DNA of 64,000 nt from Burkholderia territorii. GTDB taxonomy: Bacteria; Pseudomonadota; Gammaproteobacteria; Burkholderiales; Burkholderiaceae. A program made the translations under genes and the position numbers. The stretch lies in NCBI RefSeq assembly GCF_902833055.1, contig NZ_CADFEJ010000002.1, positions 62,001 through 126,000 on the forward strand, in the 5' to 3' direction. The notes under the pieces were generated by a model, which did not search any database, had not been told where the DNA came from, and worked only from the letters and a program-made list of their open reading frames with translations. Below are positions 17,044 to 25,712 of this stretch, piece by piece; positions within the stretch are counted from its first letter, which is position 1, and each line of letters opens with the position of its first letter.

Positions 17044-17904
17044 TTATTCGGAACGGTTCGGCTGACGCGCCTGGAAGCGGCACTGGAAGAAGCGCACGGC
17101 TTCCTCCAGCGCGGCTTCGTGCGTCGCGAGCGCCGCATGCGTGACGTCCGGGTAGCGGATCACCTGCGTGAGCACGCCCGACGAAATCAGGCAGCCCGCG
17201 TATTTCTCCGCTTCGACGTGCAGCACGTCGTTCTGCGCGGTCACGACGAGCGTGGGCGGCAGGCCCGCGAGGCGCACCGATTCGAGCGGGGCCGCATACG
17301 GATGCATGCGCTGCGCCGCTTGCGGCAGATAGGCGCGATAACAGGCCGCGCATTCGCGCGCGGTGATGTCCGACGAAAGGCGTTCGGCGTCGCCGATGCG
17401 CGTCATGCTCGGATCGAGCATCGGCCCGAACAGCGCCTGCGCGACGATCGACACTTCGCCGCGATCGCGCGCGATGAACGCGAGACAGTTCGCGAGCTGG
17501 CCGCCCGCGTCGTGCCCCGCGACGCCGATCTTCTTCGGATTGCCGCCGAACGCGCGGGCGCGCGTCGCGGCCCACACGGCGGCGCGATACGCATCCTCCG
17601 GCGCGGCCGGAAAAGGAAAGGCCGGCGCGAGCGAATAATCGACCGACACTACGAGAGCTGGTAAGCGTTCTGCTAAAAAGCGCGCGGCGAAGTCGGCGTC
17701 GTCGAGCGAGCCGCGCACGAAACCGCCGCCGTGGAAATAAAGCACTACCGGCAATCCGGTTTTATCGGCGCGCCGGTAGACGCGCAGCACGATGTCCTGC
17801 GCGTAGCCGGGGATTTCCACCTCCGCGACCGTCAGCGCCGCGCCGGCTCTGGCTTCGGCGGGCAATGCGGCTTTCAGGAATTTGCTGAATTCAGAAGCGT
17901 CCAT
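17044..17904 (-). CDS. llpE: Lipase-like alpha/beta hydrolase of the ceo operon, with Asp at the nucleophile position
   Basis: A 286-residue hormone-sensitive-lipase-type alpha/beta hydrolase. The oxyanion-hole motif YFHGGGFVRGS is intact, but the nucleophile elbow reads GVAGHDAGGQLA: the residue at position 132 that is normally Ser in G-D-S-A-G-G is Asp. An Asp-containing TAQNDVLHVE and a His in DVTHAALATH follow. With Asp it may not be an ordinary esterase; Asp nucleophiles occur in dehalogenases and epoxide hydrolases of the same fold. ATG 17904 (MDASEFSKFL) is preferred over upstream starts. Position as first gene of the efflux operon, divergent from the LysR gene, matches llpE of B. cenocepacia. 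Confidence 0.85.
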   Translation of the reverse strand: MDASEFSKFLKAALPAEARAGAALTVAEVEIPGYAQDIVLRVYRRADKTGLPVVLYFHGGGFVRGSLDDADFAARFLAERLPALVVSVDYSLAPAFPFPAAPEDAYRAAVWAATRARAFGGNPKKIGVAGHDAGGQLANCLAFIARDRGEVSIVAQALFGPMLDPSMTRIGDAERLSSDITARECAACYRAYLPQAAQRMHPYAAPLESVRLAGLPPTLVVTAQNDVLHVEAEKYAGCLISSGVLTQVIRYPDVTHAALATHEAALEEAVRFFQCRFQARQPNRSE

Positions 17905-17956
17905 GACGATGCAGCATCCATTTCGAGATGGAACGAATTCTGGGTCCGGCAGACAT

Positions 17957-17979
17957 CCGGATAAATGCCTATAATCCGG
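17957..17979. promoter_or_regulatory. Inverted repeat overlapping a -10 box in the ceoR-llpE promoter region
   Basis: CCGGAT (17957-17962) and ATCCGG (17974-17979) form a 6-bp inverted repeat with an 11-base spacer, the geometry of LysR-type sites. A TATAAT at 17970-17975, in the ceoR direction, overlaps the right half. Autorepression by CeoR at this site is a plausible inference. Confidence 0.4.
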
Positions 17980-18009
17980 CAACACAATTCAACGCCCCCG
18001 AACAATCCC

Positions 18010-18040
18010 AGGCTGCGCCACCTACAAAGTGGCGCAGCCT
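18010..18040. promoter_or_regulatory. Perfect 12-bp hairpin in the ceoR leader
   Basis: AGGCTGCGCCAC (18010-18021) and GTGGCGCAGCCT (18029-18040) form a perfect 12-bp stem with the loop ctacaaa, followed by TTGTTG. It lies about 38 bp before ceoR, in its probable 5' untranslated region. It could be an attenuator, an operator, or a block against read-through from one side; no T-run follows. Confidence 0.5.
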
Positions 18041-18077
18041 TGTTGTTCCGGCGGCAAATTAGATTGCGGAGGTTGTG

Positions 18078-19082
18078 ATGGACCGGCTTCAGGCCATGCA
18101 GGTGTTTACTCGCGTCGTCGATACAAGCAGCTTCACCAAGGCAGCAGAAACGCTCGGCCTGCCGCGGGCGTCCGTCACGACGATCATCCAGAATCTCGAA
18201 GCATTCCTCGGCGTGCGCCTGATGCACCGGACCACGCGCCGGCTGTCGCTGACGCCCGACGGCGCCGCGTACTACGAACGCTGCGTGCGGATCCTCGCCG
18301 ATGTCGAGGAAACCGAAGCAAGCTTCCAGAACAACAACCGGAAGCCGCACGGAAAGTTGCGTATCGACATGCCGGGGTCGATCGGGCGGCTGCTCGTGAT
18401 CCCGTCGCTGTGCGAATTCCACACGCGCTATCCGGACATCGACCTGCAGCTCGGCCTGTCCGACCGGCCGGTCGACCTGCTGCAGGAAGGCGTCGATTGC
18501 GTGATCCGCGTCGGTGCGCTGCAGGACTCGTCGCTGGTCGCGCGCCGCGTCGGCCTGTTCGAATGCGTGTCGGTCGCGTCGCCCGCGTATCTCGAGAAGC
18601 ACGGCGAGCCGCAAACGATCGAGGACCTGAGCGACCACAAGGCCGTCAACTACTTCTCGAGCCGCACGGGCCGCACGATCGACTGGACCTTCCTCACGGA
18701 CGGCAAGGAAGTCGAGGTGAAGATGAACGCGATCGTGTCGGTCAACGACGCCGACGCATACGTGACCTGCGGGCTCGAAGGCTTCGGCCTGATCCAGCCG
18801 CCGTTGTTCATGGTGCTGCCGCACCTGCGCGACGGCCGGCTCAAGGAAGTGCTGCCCGGCCTGAAACCGCTGCCGATGCCGATCTCGGTCGTCTATCCGC
18901 ACAGCCGTCACCTGTCGCCGAAGGTGCGCGTATTCGTCGACTGGATCGCCGAGGTGTTCGACCGCTGCCCGCTGCTGAGCGGCAAGGGCAGCCTCGACGC
19001 GACGTGCAGCAAGCGCACGTTCGAGGAAGCCGAGCGCGCACCGGCGCTCGACACGCCGGTCATCAACGAGTGGGTCGCGTAA
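18078..19082 (+). CDS. ceoR: LysR-family regulator of the ceo efflux operon
   Basis: A LysR-type regulator of about 334 residues. The N-terminal winged HTH reads MDRLQAMQVFTRVVDTSSFT then AETLGLPRASVTTIIQNLE, and the effector-binding domain follows (GKLRIDMPGSIGRLLVIPSL). ATG 18078 follows GGAGGTTGTG; the codon at 18075 (ATG not needed) adds one residue. It is divergent from llpE-ceoA-ceoB-opcM. In B. cenocepacia CeoR governs the pump with salicylate as inducer; the same role here is inferred from the identical arrangement. Confidence 0.88.
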   Translation: MDRLQAMQVFTRVVDTSSFTKAAETLGLPRASVTTIIQNLEAFLGVRLMHRTTRRLSLTPDGAAYYERCVRILADVEETEASFQNNNRKPHGKLRIDMPGSIGRLLVIPSLCEFHTRYPDIDLQLGLSDRPVDLLQEGVDCVIRVGALQDSSLVARRVGLFECVSVASPAYLEKHGEPQTIEDLSDHKAVNYFSSRTGRTIDWTFLTDGKEVEVKMNAIVSVNDADAYVTCGLEGFGLIQPPLFMVLPHLRDGRLKEVLPGLKPLPMPISVVYPHSRHLSPKVRVFVDWIAEVFDRCPLLSGKGSLDATCSKRTFEEAERAPALDTPVINEWVA

Positions 19083-19497
19083 TCGTCTGAATCGCGGTGC
19101 GCGGGCTGTCCGGCCCGCGCGCCGTCCCGCCTTCGTGCCGCTTAGGTGTCACCTTCGTGCCACCTTCGTCGCCGCACACATCGTCTTTTCCGAATCCGCA
19201 TCAGACCTTTGCGCCGCGCGCGGCAATCGTCCGCGCACGTGGTCGCGCGAGCGTCGGCACACCGCGCGAAGCCCGCGCCACGCGGCTGCGGACGATTTCG
19301 ACATCCTCCTGAAGACGTTGCGGATCGCGATTGTTCCTCGATCACGACAAATCAATTCGCGTCTGCCGCATTTATCGCGTCCGGACAGATACCTAGAGTA
19401 AACCCTGTCGCGCACCTCGTTGCGCATCGAACAGCCCGTTTGACGGGACCGGAGCGCGCGCTCACGCGCCAACTCCGACCAACACAGGAGTTACGTC
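19083..19497. other. Intergenic region before the DUF4148 gene
   Basis: About 415 bp without a gene I can recognise. It holds a short direct repeat (ACCTTCGT-type, 19149-19170). A GGAG at 19485-19488 directly precedes the next ATG. Open frames here are short and lack family resemblance. Confidence 0.4.
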
Positions 19498-19794
19498 ATG
19501 AACCGCCGCCATCTTCTCTCCGCCGTTGCCCTCGCACTCGCCGTGTCCGCACCGGCCTTCGCCGATACGACCACCGAGCACGCCGGCGACTACGGCAACA
19601 CGTCGTGGTACACGCAGCACAACAACGGCCCGCGCACGCGCGCCGAAGTCAGCGCCGAAGTCGAGCAGGCACGCCGCGACGGCACGCTCGCGTGGCTGCG
19701 CAAGGCGAATTCGTATCCGCAAGGGCTCGAACTCGCGCAAGGCCCGTATCGCTCGATGCCGGAAAGCAATCAGCTCGCGGGCGGCGCGCGATAA
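19498..19794 (+). CDS. Small secreted DUF4148-family protein
   Basis: A 98-residue protein with a typical Sec signal peptide (MNRRHLLSAVALALAVSAPA, cleavage after AFA near residue 22). The mature part has the DUF4148 pattern RAEVSAEVEQARRDGTLAWL, which recurs in many small Burkholderia periplasmic proteins of unknown function. ACAGGAG lies a few bases before the ATG. Expression level and function are unknown. Confidence 0.85.
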   Translation: MNRRHLLSAVALALAVSAPAFADTTTEHAGDYGNTSWYTQHNNGPRTRAEVSAEVEQARRDGTLAWLRKANSYPQGLELAQGPYRSMPESNQLAGGAR

Positions 19795-19896
19795 ATGTCG
19801 GTAAACGAGCAACGCCGCGCAGCGGATGATCCGCCGCGCGGCGTCGCGATACCGCCGTCGAACACTCGATTAGTCAGTTAGTTGCAGGAGTCTGTG

Positions 19897-19986
19897 ATGA
19901 ACGACCAACTTCCTTCGCCGCTCGATCATTGGGACGACACCACGCCGGTGTGGACGCCGTTCCGTTCCGCGCCGCAATCGCATTGA
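19897..19986 (+). CDS. Putative 29-residue small protein
   Basis: A tiny ORF starting MNDQLPSPLDHWDDTTPVW and ending SAPQSH. A near-perfect GCAGGAG ribosome site (19884-19890) lies six bases before the ATG, better than at most large genes here. It follows the DUF4148 gene by about 100 bp after a GC-rich hairpin, and precedes the convergent permease gene. The peptide is acidic, rich in Pro and Trp, and has no signal peptide. Function unknown. Confidence 0.5.
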   Translation: MNDQLPSPLDHWDDTTPVWTPFRSAPQSH

Positions 19987-20022
19987 CCTTCGCGTCGACG
20001 TGTCGCCGACAGCGGTCGGCCG

Positions 20023-21102
20023 TCAGCGGCGCGGCACCCCGTCGCGCCATTCGCCCCAGTGAGTGACGATGTCCTGAACGAGCGGATTGCCGGCGCGATA
20101 GAGGTTTTCCGTCGCCGGGGCGAAGCCGCCCTGATCCGCGTAGTTCAGCAGGTTGTCGGCGCTCGTCTGTCCCGCATATGGCCGATCGAAATCGGAGCCC
20201 GTGCGCAGCACCGCGACGCGCGACAGGTCGACCCGCTTCACGCTCGCCGCGCGCTTGAGCGCTTCATACGTCGCGTTGTCTTCTTGCGCGGTCATGCAGT
20301 ACGTGCCCTTGCCGTCGGTCAGGATCTTCGTCCATTGACGCGCGCGCTCGCCGATCAGCGTGCCCGAGAACCACGTGTTGCCCGATGACGTGTCGCACTG
20401 GATCACCGTCGGCGGCCGGTTCGCGGGCGCGTAGGTGAACTTCGCGCGCGCGGCCTGCGCCTGCGCGCTGTCGGCAAGCACGACGTTGCGCGACAACGCA
20501 TAGGCGGCGTCCGTGAGCTGCGGGTTGAGCTGAAATACTTCGGTGCGGTAGTCGAGCGGCGGCTTGTCGTTCGGGCTCTTCGTGTTGATGCCGAGATAGC
20601 CGGTGTTCCAGCCGGCCGGAATCTCGCGCGCATCGAGCTCCCACTGCAGGCTGAAGTCGACCAGGTACTTCGACCACGCGGCCGAACCGACCGTGCCTTG
20701 CGCGGGGTCGACGCCCGCGATGCCCGAGATCAGGAAGTACGTGCGGCGCAGGTCGAAGCGCTGCGAGAACGTGAGTGCCATGATCGTCGCGGATGCGTTC
20801 GCATAGCCCATGCCGGTCGTCACCACGCAGACGTCCTGCTTGTTGCAGTGAACGTTGGGGTAGTCGGGCGACAGGCCCGGCACCGCGATGTCGCGCCACG
20901 GGCCGAGCCGGTCGAGCCATGCCTGGCCCTCCGGCCCGAACATCGTGATGATCATGACCTTGACCGGGCGGCCCTGTGCGCCGGTCTCGGCGAATGCCGT
21001 ATTGCCCGCGTTGTTGCCCTGGTTGTCCTGCGCGATCGATGGCGCGGTCGCACAGGCGGCAAGCGAGAATGCGGCTGCGGAAAGGATGGAGCGAGTCAGC
21101 AT
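20023..21102 (-). CDS. Purine nucleoside permease (NUP family)
   Basis: A 359-residue protein of the NUP family, first described as yeast nucleoside permeases and common as secreted proteins in Burkholderia. The N-terminus is a lipoprotein-like signal (MLTRSILSAAAFSLAACATA, Cys at residue 17). The conserved core includes KVMIITMFGPEGQAW, VVTTGMGYANASATIMAL, FLISGIAGVDPAQGTVGSAA and MTAQEDNATYEAL. The fold resembles nucleoside phosphorylases, so it may bind or cleave nucleosides outside the cytoplasm rather than form a channel. It appears to be a single-gene unit. Confidence 0.85.
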   Translation of the reverse strand: MLTRSILSAAAFSLAACATAPSIAQDNQGNNAGNTAFAETGAQGRPVKVMIITMFGPEGQAWLDRLGPWRDIAVPGLSPDYPNVHCNKQDVCVVTTGMGYANASATIMALTFSQRFDLRRTYFLISGIAGVDPAQGTVGSAAWSKYLVDFSLQWELDAREIPAGWNTGYLGINTKSPNDKPPLDYRTEVFQLNPQLTDAAYALSRNVVLADSAQAQAARAKFTYAPANRPPTVIQCDTSSGNTWFSGTLIGERARQWTKILTDGKGTYCMTAQEDNATYEALKRAASVKRVDLSRVAVLRTGSDFDRPYAGQTSADNLLNYADQGGFAPATENLYRAGNPLVQDIVTHWGEWRDGVPRR

Positions 21103-21377
21103 CGGCGTTCCTTGTTTCGATGATGTTGGGTGAGAACGGCTGTCGGAGACTGCGCGAGGGAGTATAGAACGCGCGTGCGCGGTGCGGAACCCGACTACGA
21201 AACGCCAGCGCTACCGCAGGGCAGGCGCGATGCTCGCGCAATGCGAGACGATGTCGCCGGCATTCGAATCCGGGCGCGATGCAATCGGCATTCACCGCGC
21301 GCATCAACATCAGGAATGCTATCGAATTGAACGACACGCCGGCTCGCATCGACGCAACCGTGCCGCGAGCCAAACTG

Positions 21378-21968
21378 CTACAACTTCGCCAATCCCGCCA
21401 CGCCGTAGCCGAGCACGACGAGCGCCGCCACCACATGGCTCGCGGCGAGCAGCCCCGGCGATTTCACGACGCGGCCGATCGCGCTTCCGCCGAACGCGAA
21501 CACGAGCTGCCCGGCGAGACTGCCGGCGAACACGCACGCGGCGCCCGCGAGCCAGTGCCGATGCGTGCCGGCCGAGGCCGTCGCATAACCGTAAAACAGC
21601 AGGATCGTCAGCGGGTTCGCAAGCGTGACGAAGAACATCGACACGAACGGGTAGCGGCCCGGCGGCGGCGCCGTGCCGCCGAGCGTGCGGCGGCGATCCC
21701 GCAGCGCCTGCCACAGCATCCGTGCGCCCATCGCGAGCAGCACGAGCGCGCCGACGAGATGAAACAACGGCAGGTGCGACGCGAGCGTGCTCGCGAGCAT
21801 CGCGCCGATCGTGAATGCGACGACCGCATAGCAGCCGTCGGCCGTCGCGACGCCGACCGCCGCGCGCACGCCGCTCGCGGCGCCGGCGCGCATCCCGTAA
21901 TTTGCGATCATCAGCGCAACCGGCCCGACCGACAGCGCGATCATCAACCCGAACAGGAAATCCTTCAT
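21378..21968 (-). CDS. LysE-family amino-acid exporter
   Basis: A 196-residue inner-membrane protein of the LysE/RhtB exporter family with about six hydrophobic segments. The N-terminal signature FLFGLMIALSVGPVALMIAN matches the family's GxxxGP motif in TM1, and the conserved NP in TM4 appears in FVTLANPLTILLFYG. Family members export basic or neutral amino acids and related metabolites; the substrate cannot be read from the sequence. It lies 80 bp downstream of selD on the same strand. Confidence 0.87.
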   Translation of the reverse strand: MKDFLFGLMIALSVGPVALMIANYGMRAGAASGVRAAVGVATADGCYAVVAFTIGAMLASTLASHLPLFHLVGALVLLAMGARMLWQALRDRRRTLGGTAPPPGRYPFVSMFFVTLANPLTILLFYGYATASAGTHRHWLAGAACVFAGSLAGQLVFAFGGSAIGRVVKSPGLLAASHVVAALVVLGYGVAGLAKL

Positions 21969-22047
21969 CGGTCATCGACGCCTTCAGAAGAAGGCATCGA
22001 TTCTAGCGACTGAAAAAATATCCGTCGCCGGCAGCGAGGCAACCGCG

Positions 22048-23121
22048 TCAGGCGACGTCGACCCGCGCGGGCCCGTCCACCATCTCGCCGATCACGGCGG
22101 CACGGTCGAAACCGTCGGCGCGGAAGCAGGCGAGCACGTCGTCGACTGCGTCCGGCGCGCATGCGACCAGCAGGCCGCCGGATGTCTGCGGATCGGTCAG
22201 CAGCGCCTGCGCGACCGGCGGCAGCCCGTCGGCGAGCCGCACGTCGGCGCCATACGCGGCCCAGTTGCGGCCTGATGCGCCGGTGAACACGCCGTCGGCG
22301 ACGAACGCCTCGACGCCCGCCAGCCACGGCAGCGACGCGTAACGCACGCGCGCGGTGAGATTCGCGCCGCGCGCCAGTTCGAGCGTGTGGCCGAGCAGCC
22401 CGAAGCCCGTGACGTCGGTCAACGCATGCACGCCCGGCAGCGCGGCAAGCTCGGCGCCCGGCCGGTTCAGCTTGGTGGTCGTCGCAACCATCTGCGCATA
22501 GCCCGCGTCGTCGAGCTGGTTCTTCTTCAGTGCGGCCGACAGCACGCCGACGCCGAGCGGCTTGCCGAGCACGAGCACGTCGCCCGCGCGCGCGGCTGCG
22601 TTGCGCTTCACGCGCGACGGATGCACGACGCCGATCGCCGCGAGCCCGTAGATCGGCTCGACCGAATCGATCGAATGGCCGCCCGCGACCGGAATGCCGG
22701 CATCCGCGCACACCGATTCGCCGCCGCGCAGCACGGCCGCGATCGTCTCGTGCGGCAGCACGTTGATCGGCATCCCGACCAGCGCGAGCGCGAGAATCGG
22801 CTTGCCGCCCATCGCGTAAACGTCGGACAGCGCATTCGTTGCCGCGATGCGGCCGAAGTCGAACGGATCGTCGACGATCGGCATGAAGAAGTCGGTGGTC
22901 GCAACGATCGCCTGCTCGTCGTTCAGGCGATAGACGGCCGCGTCGTCGGAGGTCTCGGTGCCGACCAGCAGGTCCGGGAACAGTGCGGGCGGCGTCGCCC
23001 GCTTCAGCAGCTCGGACAGCACGCCCGGCGCGATCTTGCAGCCGCAGCCGCCCCCGTGCGACAGGCTCGTGAGGCGCGGAACGGCGGGCGGGGTGAGGGT
23101 GGCTTCGGTCATCGTCGGCAT
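22048..23121 (-). CDS. selD: Selenide, water dikinase (selenophosphate synthase)
   Basis: A 357-residue SelD that makes monoselenophosphate from selenide and ATP for selenocysteine and 2-selenouridine synthesis. The catalytic loop SHGGGCGCKIAP is intact (C26 and K29, matching C17 and K20 of E. coli), so this is a Cys rather than Sec variant. AIRS-type ATP-binding motifs follow: DDAAVYRLND, ATTDFFMPIVDDPFDFGRI and GGHSIDSVEPIYG. ATG 23112 (MTEATL) is an equally good start. The usual partners (mnmH, selA, selB) are not in this window. Confidence 0.93.
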   Translation of the reverse strand: MPTMTEATLTPPAVPRLTSLSHGGGCGCKIAPGVLSELLKRATPPALFPDLLVGTETSDDAAVYRLNDEQAIVATTDFFMPIVDDPFDFGRIAATNALSDVYAMGGKPILALALVGMPINVLPHETIAAVLRGGESVCADAGIPVAGGHSIDSVEPIYGLAAIGVVHPSRVKRNAAARAGDVLVLGKPLGVGVLSAALKKNQLDDAGYAQMVATTTKLNRPGAELAALPGVHALTDVTGFGLLGHTLELARGANLTARVRYASLPWLAGVEAFVADGVFTGASGRNWAAYGADVRLADGLPPVAQALLTDPQTSGGLLVACAPDAVDDVLACFRADGFDRAAVIGEMVDGPARVDVA

Positions 23122-23222
23122 CCGGTGAATAACAACGCTCCATTATCGACAATTCCGCGCGCGCGCGCCGGATACCCACATAATTGACGGCGCTTGCCGC
23201 TTCCCCTCTCCCTCCCTTCGTC

Positions 23223-24059
23223 ATGGATCACCTGTTCATCGGCCTCGTGCTGTGCTCCGCGTTGCTGCACGCGATCTGGAATGCCTTCCTCCACGTCAGC
23301 GAAGACCGGCTCGTCCAGCTCGGCACGATGTCGCTGCCGTATCTCGCGTTCGGCATCGCGGGCGCGGTGCTGCTGCCCACGCCGGCGCCCGCTGCGTGGC
23401 CATATGTCGCGGCGTCGGCGGTGCTCGAGGTCGCGTACTGCTTCACGCTGGCACGCGCGTACCGCAACGGCGAATTCGGCCAGATCTATCCGATCGCGCG
23501 CGGGATCTCCCCGCTGCTCGTGTCGGTGCTGGCGCTCGCGCTGCTGCACGAGCGGCCGACGCCGTTCGGCTTCGCCGGCATCGCGCTCGTGTCGTTCGGG
23601 ATCATGTCGCTCGCACTGCGGCGCGGCTTTCGCTTCTCCGGCGAAGGCGTGCCGTACGCGCTGCTCACGGGCGTGTTCATCGCCGCATATTCGATCTGCG
23701 ACGGGATCGGCTCGCGCGTGTCCGGCAGCGCGCTCGGCTACATCGCGTGGGTGTACCTGCTGTGGAGCGTGCCGCAGCTCGTGCTCGTCTGCATGCTGCG
23801 CGGCGGCCCGCGCGCGATGCGCGCGTCACGCACCGCGCTCGTGCAAGGCGCGATCGCCGGCACGATCTCGCTTGCCGCCTACGGGATCGTGATCCTCGCG
23901 TACCGGCATCTGCCGGTCGCGACGGTGTCGGCGCTGCGCGAGACGAGCTCGATCTTCGCGGTCGCGATCGGCTGGTTCGTGATGCGCGAACGGCCCGGCG
24001 CGCAGCGGCTCGCCGCGTGTGTGCTGGTGGTGGCGGGCGCGGCGCTGATTCGGCTGTAG
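23223..24059 (+). CDS. EamA/DMT-family transporter
   Basis: A 278-residue drug/metabolite-transporter protein with about ten hydrophobic segments in two EamA repeats. Landmarks are YCFTLARAYRNGEFGQIYPI at the end of repeat 1 and YGIVILAYRHLPVATVSALR with the characteristic RETSSIFAVAIGWFVMRERP in repeat 2. ATG 23223 is used; the frame extends upstream but that would cross into the divergent selD promoter. It shares a 100-bp promoter region with selD. Substrate unknown. Confidence 0.88.
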   Translation: MDHLFIGLVLCSALLHAIWNAFLHVSEDRLVQLGTMSLPYLAFGIAGAVLLPTPAPAAWPYVAASAVLEVAYCFTLARAYRNGEFGQIYPIARGISPLLVSVLALALLHERPTPFGFAGIALVSFGIMSLALRRGFRFSGEGVPYALLTGVFIAAYSICDGIGSRVSGSALGYIAWVYLLWSVPQLVLVCMLRGGPRAMRASRTALVQGAIAGTISLAAYGIVILAYRHLPVATVSALRETSSIFAVAIGWFVMRERPGAQRLAACVLVVAGAALIRL

Positions 24060-24156
24060 CGCACACCAACGATTGGCTCGCACCGCGCAGGCGATCGTCC
24101 GGTCCACGACCGACGCGCGCAGCCCGCAGCGCGCGCATGCCTCCGTCCCGCTCCGT

Positions 24157-25665
24157 TCAGACCGTCGCGATCACCGGGTCGAACGCCCGCTCGTCGATCG
24201 CCTCGGCCAGCGTCGCGAACGCCGTCGCGATCTCGTCCTCGGGCACGCACGCATAACCGAGCAGCAAGCCCGATGCCGCGCGTTCGCGCTGCGCGTAATA
24301 ACCGGACAACGGCCGCACGACGATGTTGCGTTCGAGCGCGGCCTGCGCGACCGCACGATCGTCGACACCGTCCGGCAGCCGCGTGACGAGATGCAGCCCC
24401 GCGTCGCTGCCAAGCGCCTGCAGCGTGTCGCCGTAGCGGCGTGCGACCGCATCGAGCAGCACCTCGCGACGCTGCCCGTACAGCGTGCGCATCTTGCGGA
24501 TATGCGACACGAAGTGCCCTTCCGCGATGAACTCGGCCAGAACCGCCTGCTGCAGCAGCTGACCTTCGCGATACAGCTCGGCGCTCGCGGTCGCGAAGCT
24601 CTCCGCGAGCGGCTCCGGCGCGACGAGATAGCCGACCCGCAGCCCCGGGAACAGCGTCTTGCCGAAGCTGCCGACGTAGATCACCTGCCCGGCCGTATCG
24701 AGCCCCTGCAGCGACGCGAGCGGCCGGCTGCCGTAGCGGAATTCGCTGTCGTAGTCGTCCTCGATGATCCAGCAGCCGTGCTGGCGTGCGTATTCGAGCA
24801 GCATCCGGCGCCGCGCGAGGCTCATCACCATCCCGAGCGGATACTGGTGCGACGGCGTGACGAGCATCAGCTTCGGCGGCTCGGCGAGATCGGCGGCCGA
24901 CGGCGCGATCCCTTCTTCGTCGACCGGAATCGGCCGCGTGGTCAGCCCCGACACGTTCAGCACGCTGCGCACGCCCCAGTAGCACGGATCCTCGGTCCAG
25001 ATCGCGTCGCCCGGATCGGTCAGCAGCCGCACCGCGAGGTCGATCGACTGGTGGATCCCCGTCGTGATGACGATCTGCTCGGGCGTGCAGCGCACCGAGC
25101 GCGACGTGCGCAGATAGTCGGCCAGCGCCTCGCGCAGCAATGCGAGCCCGCCGCCCGGCGCGTAGGTCAGCAGGTCCGGGCGCAGACGCCGCCAGTACTT
25201 GTTGTGCAGCCGCGTCCACACGCGCGCCGGAAAGCGCGACACATCGGGCACGCCCGGCATGAACGCGCCGCCCTGGCGCTTCGACACGCCCGCGCCCTCG
25301 ACGAGCCGCGTGCCGCGCGACGAAAGCCGCCGCGCGGAAGAAGGCACCACCGCCGGCCCGGCGCCGGCGTCGGCCGGCGCGCCGACGATCTCGTCCGGCG
25401 CGCTGTCGGCGACGAACGTGCCGCGCCCCGTCGCCGAGTTCACGTAACCTTCGAGCGCAAGCTGTTCGTAAACCTGCGTGACCGTGTTGCGGGCGATCCC
25501 GAGTTCGGCCGCGAGCAGCCGCGACGACGGCACGCGCGTGCCGGCCGGCAGTTCGCGCGACAGGATCGCCTGCTGCAGCAGGCGGTGCAGCTGCCGGTAG
25601 ATCGGCTGTTCGCCGCCGCGCACGAGGCGCTGCGCCAGCCAGTCCGACAACACGCTTGCACGCAT
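24157..25665 (-). CDS. gabR: MocR-type PLP-dependent regulator of GABA catabolism
   Basis: A 502-residue GabR-like regulator: an N-terminal GntR winged HTH (RVPSSRLLAAELGIARNTV, about residues 45-65) joined to an aminotransferase-fold domain. The PLP lysine is K336 in YVGSFGKTLFPGLRVGY, with the cofactor-binding Asp in WIIEDDYDSEFRYG. GGAGCC precedes ATG 25665. It is divergent from gabT with a perfect inverted repeat between them. GabR uses PLP and GABA to activate the gab genes and repress itself; this is inferred here from family and neighbourhood. Confidence 0.9.
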   Translation of the reverse strand: MRASVLSDWLAQRLVRGGEQPIYRQLHRLLQQAILSRELPAGTRVPSSRLLAAELGIARNTVTQVYEQLALEGYVNSATGRGTFVADSAPDEIVGAPADAGAGPAVVPSSARRLSSRGTRLVEGAGVSKRQGGAFMPGVPDVSRFPARVWTRLHNKYWRRLRPDLLTYAPGGGLALLREALADYLRTSRSVRCTPEQIVITTGIHQSIDLAVRLLTDPGDAIWTEDPCYWGVRSVLNVSGLTTRPIPVDEEGIAPSAADLAEPPKLMLVTPSHQYPLGMVMSLARRRMLLEYARQHGCWIIEDDYDSEFRYGSRPLASLQGLDTAGQVIYVGSFGKTLFPGLRVGYLVAPEPLAESFATASAELYREGQLLQQAVLAEFIAEGHFVSHIRKMRTLYGQRREVLLDAVARRYGDTLQALGSDAGLHLVTRLPDGVDDRAVAQAALERNIVVRPLSGYYAQRERAASGLLLGYACVPEDEIATAFATLAEAIDERAFDPVIATV

Positions 25666-25691
25666 GATTGGCTCCTGAATATTTATTGAAA

Positions 25692-25712
25692 TGGCTCTGA
25701 TTGCCAGAGCCA
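25692..25712. promoter_or_regulatory. GabR operator candidate and gabT -10 region
   Basis: TGGCTCTG (25692-25699) and CAGAGCCA (25705-25712) form a perfect 8-bp inverted repeat with a five-base spacer, in the 126-bp gap between gabR and gabT. A -10-like TATAGT for gabT follows at 25721-25726, so the palindrome sits at the -35 region, as expected for an activator site. Confidence 0.6.
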
